Of a stretch of 64,000 nt of DNA, positions 58,946 to 64,000 are shown piece after piece. Positions within the stretch are counted from its first letter, which is position 1, and every line of letters starts with the position of its first letter. Location: positions 54,913,569 through 54,977,568 of the forward strand of contig JALGQZ010000007.1 in NCBI GenBank assembly GCA_023105745.1. The letters run 5' to 3'. Position numbers and translations under genes: made by a program. This DNA is from Austropuccinia psidii (lineage: Eukaryota > Basidiomycota > Pucciniomycetes > Pucciniales > Sphaerophragmiaceae). A model generated the notes under the pieces. It did not search any database. It saw only the letters and a program-made list of their open reading frames with translations, and was not told where the DNA came from.

Positions 58946-59512
58946 TTTTAAAAGAATAAAAACTCATCTTATATGCTATTTTAATAATAGAATACTAGAA
59001 TTCCATTCTTCTTGATATTCCTATTCTTTTTTTAGTTTTTAAGTCTTTTCTGAAAGCGATTATCCATCTCTTACAACCTATTCTAAAATGTCATTTCATA
59101 TATGAATCCTCATAGCTTGTGTGAGATAAATCTCCTAATGAGATAGTTGTACTGGTCTATATGAAGACCACTCCATGTGTAACTAGCCTATCCTCATGTT
59201 ATTTTTATCATTTCTATTTCTATTAGGTTTTATTGTGTCTCCCTTTTCCTGTTTTCAGATAAAGACTAACACTAGTCCTGCCTCCCTAAGGTTTCTACTT
59301 ATTAATTTTCTTTACTTTATTTGTGTGACATTTATCATCTTGTTTTTCTCATTGCAATTGCTATTAGGTTTGATTGCGTCTCCACCTGTTCCTTTTTTTG
59401 GCTAAAGACTAACACTGGTCCTTCCTCCTTAAGGTTTGATTGTGTCTCTCCCTGTTCCTATCATTGGATAAAGACTAAAGCCAGTCCTGCCTCCTTAAGG
59501 TGTTCTTTTTTT
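58946..59512. mobile_element. About 570-bp insertion with 66-bp tandem repeats, in Copia pol
   Basis: The flanking minus-strand Copia frame is interrupted here (…FSVN on one side, LSRYAIHP on the other) and would join across it, so this is an insertion. Inside, units near 59,226, 59,368 and 59,433 share TTAGGTTTxATTGxGTCTC, CCTGTTCC, then AAAGACTAACACTxGTCCT. No target duplication or terminal repeat was identified. Plus-strand frames (59,196-59,527) only translate the repeats. Confidence 0.6.
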
Positions 59513-59830
59513 AGAAAAATTGACTGAAAAGTGAATCTGAGGTCATGTATTCTGAGAAATATAGTTTCTGGTTCCAAATTCCTGTTGAAAGTTGGCAACC
59601 ATCACTGATTCACCAACAGCCCCCAATCCCTTTAGTAGGCTAGTGTTACAGGTTGCCATTACTCCACGACTGCCCTCCATATAATCATCCTTCAAGAATT
59701 GCATTATCAAGTACTGCTGACTGAGACTTACACTACCATCTGACCTCAAGTATGGGGAAAATCCCAACACTGAATGCTAGAAGAATCAAGGCACTGACAC
59801 TCCTATGCGCACCGAAACCACAGAATATTA
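59513..59830 (-). pseudogene. Copia reverse-transcriptase C-terminal fragment (minus strand)
   Basis: The 75-codon frame at 59,543-59,770 reads GSVSLSQQYLIMQFL and RNYISQNT, then PQIHFSVN after a stop. These correspond to the Copia RT connection region (GxxxLxQxxYxxxxLxxF … GSLxYLxxTRPDIxFAVN). It is colinear with the RNase H fragment to the left once the 570-bp insert is removed. The rest of this pol gene would lie to the right, but at about 59,830 the sequence changes. Confidence 0.82.
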
Positions 59831-60320
59831 GCAGATCCTTTGATGATCTTCTGATCAGACAATCCAGCTTTCTTTAAAACCAACCAACCTATCCTCCTTG
59901 GCTACTAGGAGGTATCAAATTCACCTTGAAAAGACTCCCCTCTTTCCTCCCCTCTCGTAACCAATCCTCACTTCCCACTCCTTAACTCTCTTTTTGTTTT
60001 TTTATATCGAATTTTTGTCTAAATACTCAGAAATTGCTCAGGTATAGTATAGCTCATCTATCATTACTCACTGATTAGAATCAGTAAACTCATCCAACTT
60101 ATTTTGTATTCAGTTGTTTATTGATCTCAGCTGTCGTATCTTTTCATCATATTCAAATAGTATAACATTTTCATCCACCTTTAGGTACCTAAATTTATTT
60201 CTTACTCACAGTCACTGATAATTATATGATTGAATGAACCTTTGGTTTTGCATCCAAACAGATTTACATTCTTGGGGCTCAAAACCTCAACCGTAACAGG
60301 TGGATATCTATTTCTATACT
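59831..60320. other. Junction region between opposed Copia fragments, presumed LTR remnant
   Basis: No frame is supported. The sequence just before the plus-strand gag (GGTTTTGCATCC, TTGGGGCTCAAAACC at about 60,245-60,285) could be the leader or primer-binding region of that element. I could not delimit an LTR. Confidence 0.35.
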
Positions 60321-60329
60321 CATGGCCTC

Positions 60330-61000
60330 CAGACCAAACAATCACAAAAATGAATAAGTAATCCCAATCCTTGATGGTACCAATTAATGTGATTCCTCCT
60401 CAGATCAAGAGACTTACTTGACATCTGTGAAAATCCTCTGAGGAAAGAAGAAGCCGCAACTGCCATAAATAAATGGAATAAACTCAGCGTTGAAGCCATA
60501 AATCTAATTACTTCTTGAGTAAATGATTGGGTATTTGTGGAAATAATCAAGTACAAAACCTCTGACAAAGCTATCCTCTTATGGATAAAGACCAATGAAC
60601 AATATGCCTCTAAAGGGGAACTGAAAAAATGAAGGGTTTGGATGAACTCGATAAAAACAAATTATAATGGCAATCTTCAGCTCTATATTGAAAACACTCA
60701 TACCTTCTTGCATGAGCTAGAGTCAGTCAGTATTAAAGTTCCCTCTGAAATTTTTTATTATATAATTTTAAGAAGCCTTTCTGGAAACACAAATTTAGCT
60801 CAAATTCTTGAGCTCCTCACCTTGAATGACAATCGCATTGGAAGGCCTGATCAAGTTCTATCTTGTCTTCAAGTGGATTTCCATCTTCGGACTGCAGAAT
60901 CAATCAATGATAACCCTGTCACCTCAGCCTTTGTTTTTTCCACATCCAAACATCCTTTAAAAATTATGTACTGCTGAAAAAGCGGGGAGCACAACCATAA
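60330..61000 (+). pseudogene. Copia gag relic TE-D (plus strand)
   Basis: The best frame (60,642-60,977) reads YIENTHTFLHELESVSIKVP, RSLSGNTNLAQILELLTLND and LSCLQVDFHLRTAES, which is the UBN2/gag-like domain of Copia elements. Upstream, stop-broken pieces include PILDGTN and INKWN-like residues from its start. The frame ends at TGA near 60,975. It has no zinc knuckle in the readable part. Confidence 0.75.
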
Positions 61001-61139
61001 ATGAACAAATCACAAAAATGAGGAGTGTTGCACTTAAAACCCATACCTGAGGCCCCCATGAATAAAAAATAAAAGAAGGGCCATTGGAGAAGAATCAGGT
61101 CATCTTTCCTTCACCACAGCCCTAATCAAAACTGCTTAC

Positions 61140-61850
61140 ATCATTAAAGAAGAAGTGCTTGACTGTGGAGCCACCCACCACATGTTCCACTCACACTCTG
61201 TTTGCTCATTTATTTCCAAAGTTCCAAAATTCTCAATCTTCATTGGTGACTCAGCAGTAAATCCAATCACTGAAGGAATTAGTACAGTCAAAATCAAAGT
61301 AAACAATAGATTATTTACCTTGACCGATTTTCTTTAAGTTTCAAAATTGAACTGTAACCCTATCACTCTCCTCCAACTATTCAAGAACAAAATCATCATT
61401 AACCATACAAACAACAGCTTTAATCTTGAAACAACCAGGAAAATTTTGCTGCAAGGAAAATCAGGAATAACCTCATGGAAATCAATTTTACCAGCCCAAC
61501 ATCTTTTTTTACAAAAGCTGTGGATGACCTATGGAAAAAAAGAGTTGGAAATCCTGGAAAAAGCTTGGTAAAATAAATTGGTCTTTCATCAAGTGAAAGA
61601 CTTTGTAAAGTTTGTTACCTTAACAAAGCAGTTCAGATCCCATTAAAAGGTCAATTTGAGTATGCAATTATGCCTCTTGATTTCATCCATCTTGACTTAG
61701 TAGGCAAAATCACTCCAGCATTGATATTTAGCTCTTGCAATTTTCTTGCCATTGTCAGCCAGGCCACTGACTTCAACATCACTCTTTTCCTCAGGAGAAA
61801 TTCAGAAGCCTTTGGGAAATGCATCTTGGAAAAGAAACTCAAGGAAAACT
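61140..61850 (+). pseudogene. Copia protease and integrase N-terminal relic TE-D (plus strand)
   Basis: VLDCGATHHMFHSHS (frame 61,155-61,337) is a protease loop with D-C-G where D-S-G is usual. Beyond it, LNCNPITLLQLFKNK continues the protease-to-pre-integrase region through stops. In 61,670-61,888 FIHLDLVGKITP gives the integrase first Asp, and FLAIVSQATDFNITLFL follows. The coding ends at KENY where the repeat R2 begins, so the second and third catalytic residues and RT are lost. Confidence 0.8.
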
Positions 61851-63974
61851 ATGAAACATTTGATAATAGTAACAAATATCAAGGGTAAAATTACTGTCCT
61901 CAGTAGAAAATATAATATAATTAAATATGAGAACCAAAAAATTAATATAATTATCAAAAATAATAATAATAAAAGAATCTAATCATTATTGAATAATTCA
62001 ATGATAATAAGATATCTTAATAATTATAATAAATTATAATTGTTATATTATCAAGATAGTCACTGACAGCTATAATAATCAGGATGTATGAATTTTTTAA
62101 TGAGACAATTATACATGGAAAATAATAATATTCAGCCACTCATAAATAATTTAAATATTATTTATAAAAGAAATATCACACACACTTTGCAGGTATAATT
62201 TTGATATAAAAATTCAACATAAACAAACTAATACTAGATAAAAAAAATATAGAACTTTAAAGAGAACTTATAATATTTATTTAATACAATAGCCCAAATA
62301 ACAACAGTTATAGTATTGAATAATTTTTATACTTTAAAAACATGGAAAAAATAAATATTTCAAAATATATAACAATATTTCAAGATAAAAAATAAGATTC
62401 AAGCATTTTTAAGAGGAATTTGTAGATTTTAAAAGATGTTTAAGACAATGATTTTATAAGATAAAATGAATGATTTGTGATTAAAGAAAATAATATGAAT
62501 TATAAGTTTTCACTCCTTTAATTCATAATTTCTAGAGAAAAAGATACTTAAAAAATACTTTTAATAATAAGATTTTGTATTTAATAAAAGGTTGCCTGTT
62601 TAAATCTCTAATATTATTGGAATGCTGATTAGTTATTGGAAAAAACAGTGATATGAAGGTTATTTCTATGTCTGAAGAAAAACTCTCATGATTTGAAATG
62701 TATATAGAGGGAATACTCAGGTCAAAACTGAAAACCCATGCTTAAAAATAAGGTTCTTAGCTTAAGGTAACTCGTTTTTAATTCCAATTTAAAGTTACAA
62801 GTGTTATTATTAACTCCAAGTAGCATTAATCCTCTTTTCAATGGATTCTTTTGAGTTTCAATATAAAATAATTTCATTTATATTAAAAATAATCACATGA
62901 ACAACTTGAAAAGGGAGTTTCAAGCATAAATTTCTTAAATTGAATTTTTAACTCATTTTTAAAAGAAATAATAATTTTCTTTAGGAATAATTAAAAAAGT
63001 AAATTTCTAGGATAATTAAAAAGTAAACCTGTTTGAAAAATATACCTAAAATTTAATTGTAAGTTGGGTGAAAGTTTGAAGCAAATACATTGATACTTAG
63101 ATTTTAAATCAATTTTTGAAGTTATTGCTATTTTTCCATGTAAAGTAGCAAAACACAACAAACCTTAAATGTTGATAAGGTTTTAACAATTATAGATTTA
63201 AATATTTAAGCGTATTTAGGCTTTGGTAGTTCTCAAAACCTTGATTAAAAGCTTCCATATTAGGATTCACCCTTTTACAGCTTGTGATTTCTGTTCAAAT
63301 TGGGATAAAACCAGTTTAAGCTTTAATATTTTATCAAAGTCTAATCCTAAAGTTTAAATAAGGCTGGAAATTCTCCAGCACAGGTGGAAAGCCTCAATTG
63401 GGTCTTTGTGGATGCCAAAGGCTGGGTAACCCATATCTGTTTGGTCTTTTTCCTTTGTCCCACCTTTCTGTGTGGTTTTTGCCCTTTAATTGATTTGAAG
63501 GCATTCTCTGGCCTTAAACCACTTTAAATTGAGCTCACACAGGATTATTATTTTGTATGGAACATCCTTGGCCAATTCAGGAAATATACACAGCTATTCA
63601 ATCTTAACTAAAATTTTTGTAAGCTTGTATAAACTTTATGCAACTTTAAATTTATGCTTATTTAAGCTTAAATATAACAATTTTAGAAATTTAAGAAAAT
63701 TGCAGTTGATCTTTGAGATTAATAAATCTTCTAATAACATAAGAAATAATAATGTTTGGGTATAACACCCTATGGGTGTACCTTAGGTTATTCTTGGTGT
63801 AGAATCCAAAAATGACATAATAATTATAAATTTGTTTATCCAAAAACAGTTATACTTATTTTTTGTTATTTTTTATTACAAATTCAATTGAAAAGTCTGT
63901 TAAGTACTGAATCAACTGTAAATAAAGCTGTTTGTGGCCTTATGGGAATGTCATATATACCTCACAGGCTCACA
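61850..63974 (+). mobile_element. LTR R2 (about 2.1 kb), close relative of R1
   Basis: It is colinear with R1 (12,291-14,356) from TATGAAACxTTTGAxAATAG to the GGCTCACA terminus at 63,974, with many shared indels. The first 13 bases of R1 are absent or changed (ACTCAAGGAAAAC), and no target duplication is visible. Either the left end is damaged, or this is the 5' LTR of an element continuing past the window. The 26 bases after its end do not look like a primer-binding site. Confidence 0.75.
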
Positions 63975-64000
63975 TTCCCTACCACCAAAAATTTTTACCA

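Noticed and set aside
59196..59527. Two overlapping frames with repeated FDCVS-like peptides
   Set aside because: Products of the 66-bp tandem units of the small insertion.
1..64000. CRISPR arrays, bacterial operons or phage modules
   Set aside because: No regularly spaced identical short repeats with unique spacers, no Shine-Dalgarno-led gene chains, and the only intact gene has spliceosomal introns.

Overview
This window looks like a repeat-dominated stretch of a rust fungus (Pucciniales) nuclear genome. The evidence is the AT-rich, CpG-poor base composition, GT-AG introns of about 70-130 nt, and relics of families known to be expanded in rusts: Ty3/Gypsy and Copia retroelements, a tnp2-type CACTA transposase, a TET/JBP-like dioxygenase and an SNF2-type ATPase. 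From memory of rust retroelement proteins, the Gypsy and Copia relics read most like those of Austropuccinia psidii; I could not search a database, so the species is a guess. There is no sign of prokaryotic organisation, and I saw no tRNA, rRNA or CRISPR.

Layout. 1-4,200: a 116-bp direct repeat and a minus-strand SNF2 ATPase relic. 4,204-22,879: an inverted solo LTR, then a full-length but decayed Ty3/Gypsy element (called TE-A here) with about 2.1-kb LTRs, a primer-binding site, gag, protease, reverse transcriptase, integrase, polypurine tract and 3' LTR. TE-A has been hit by three later LTR insertions (12,291-14,356; 17,019-18,796; 21,430-22,171), each flanked by a perfect 5-bp target-site duplication. 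22,880-24,590: interspersed and tandem repeats. 24,600-27,160: a minus-strand tnp2 (CACTA) transposase relic. 27,430-33,130: a 5'-truncated chromodomain Gypsy element (TE-B) and its LTR. 34,436-37,048: a truncated Copia element (TE-C) with the longest open gag and protease frames among the transposons, then a solo LTR. 37,730-41,200: repeats and an unidentified spliced relic. 41,205-42,400: a minus-strand TET/JBP dioxygenase relic. 42,820-54,662: a roughly 4-kb unidentified segment present twice in tandem, the second copy split by two LTR insertions. 58,570-61,850: Copia fragments in opposite orientations. 61,850-63,974: another about 2.1-kb LTR.

The one locus that looks like a live host gene is 56,191-58,250 on the plus strand. 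It has four exons whose three introns all keep the reading frame, giving about 594 aa. The N-terminus resembles a signal peptide, and there is an internal duplicated block of about 50 aa. It sits in a CpG-containing island that begins abruptly at about 55,440, next to a truncated LTR in the same orientation. I do not recognise the protein family. Everything else in the window is transposon-derived and degraded by stops, frameshifts and, apparently, C-to-T decay at CpG sites.
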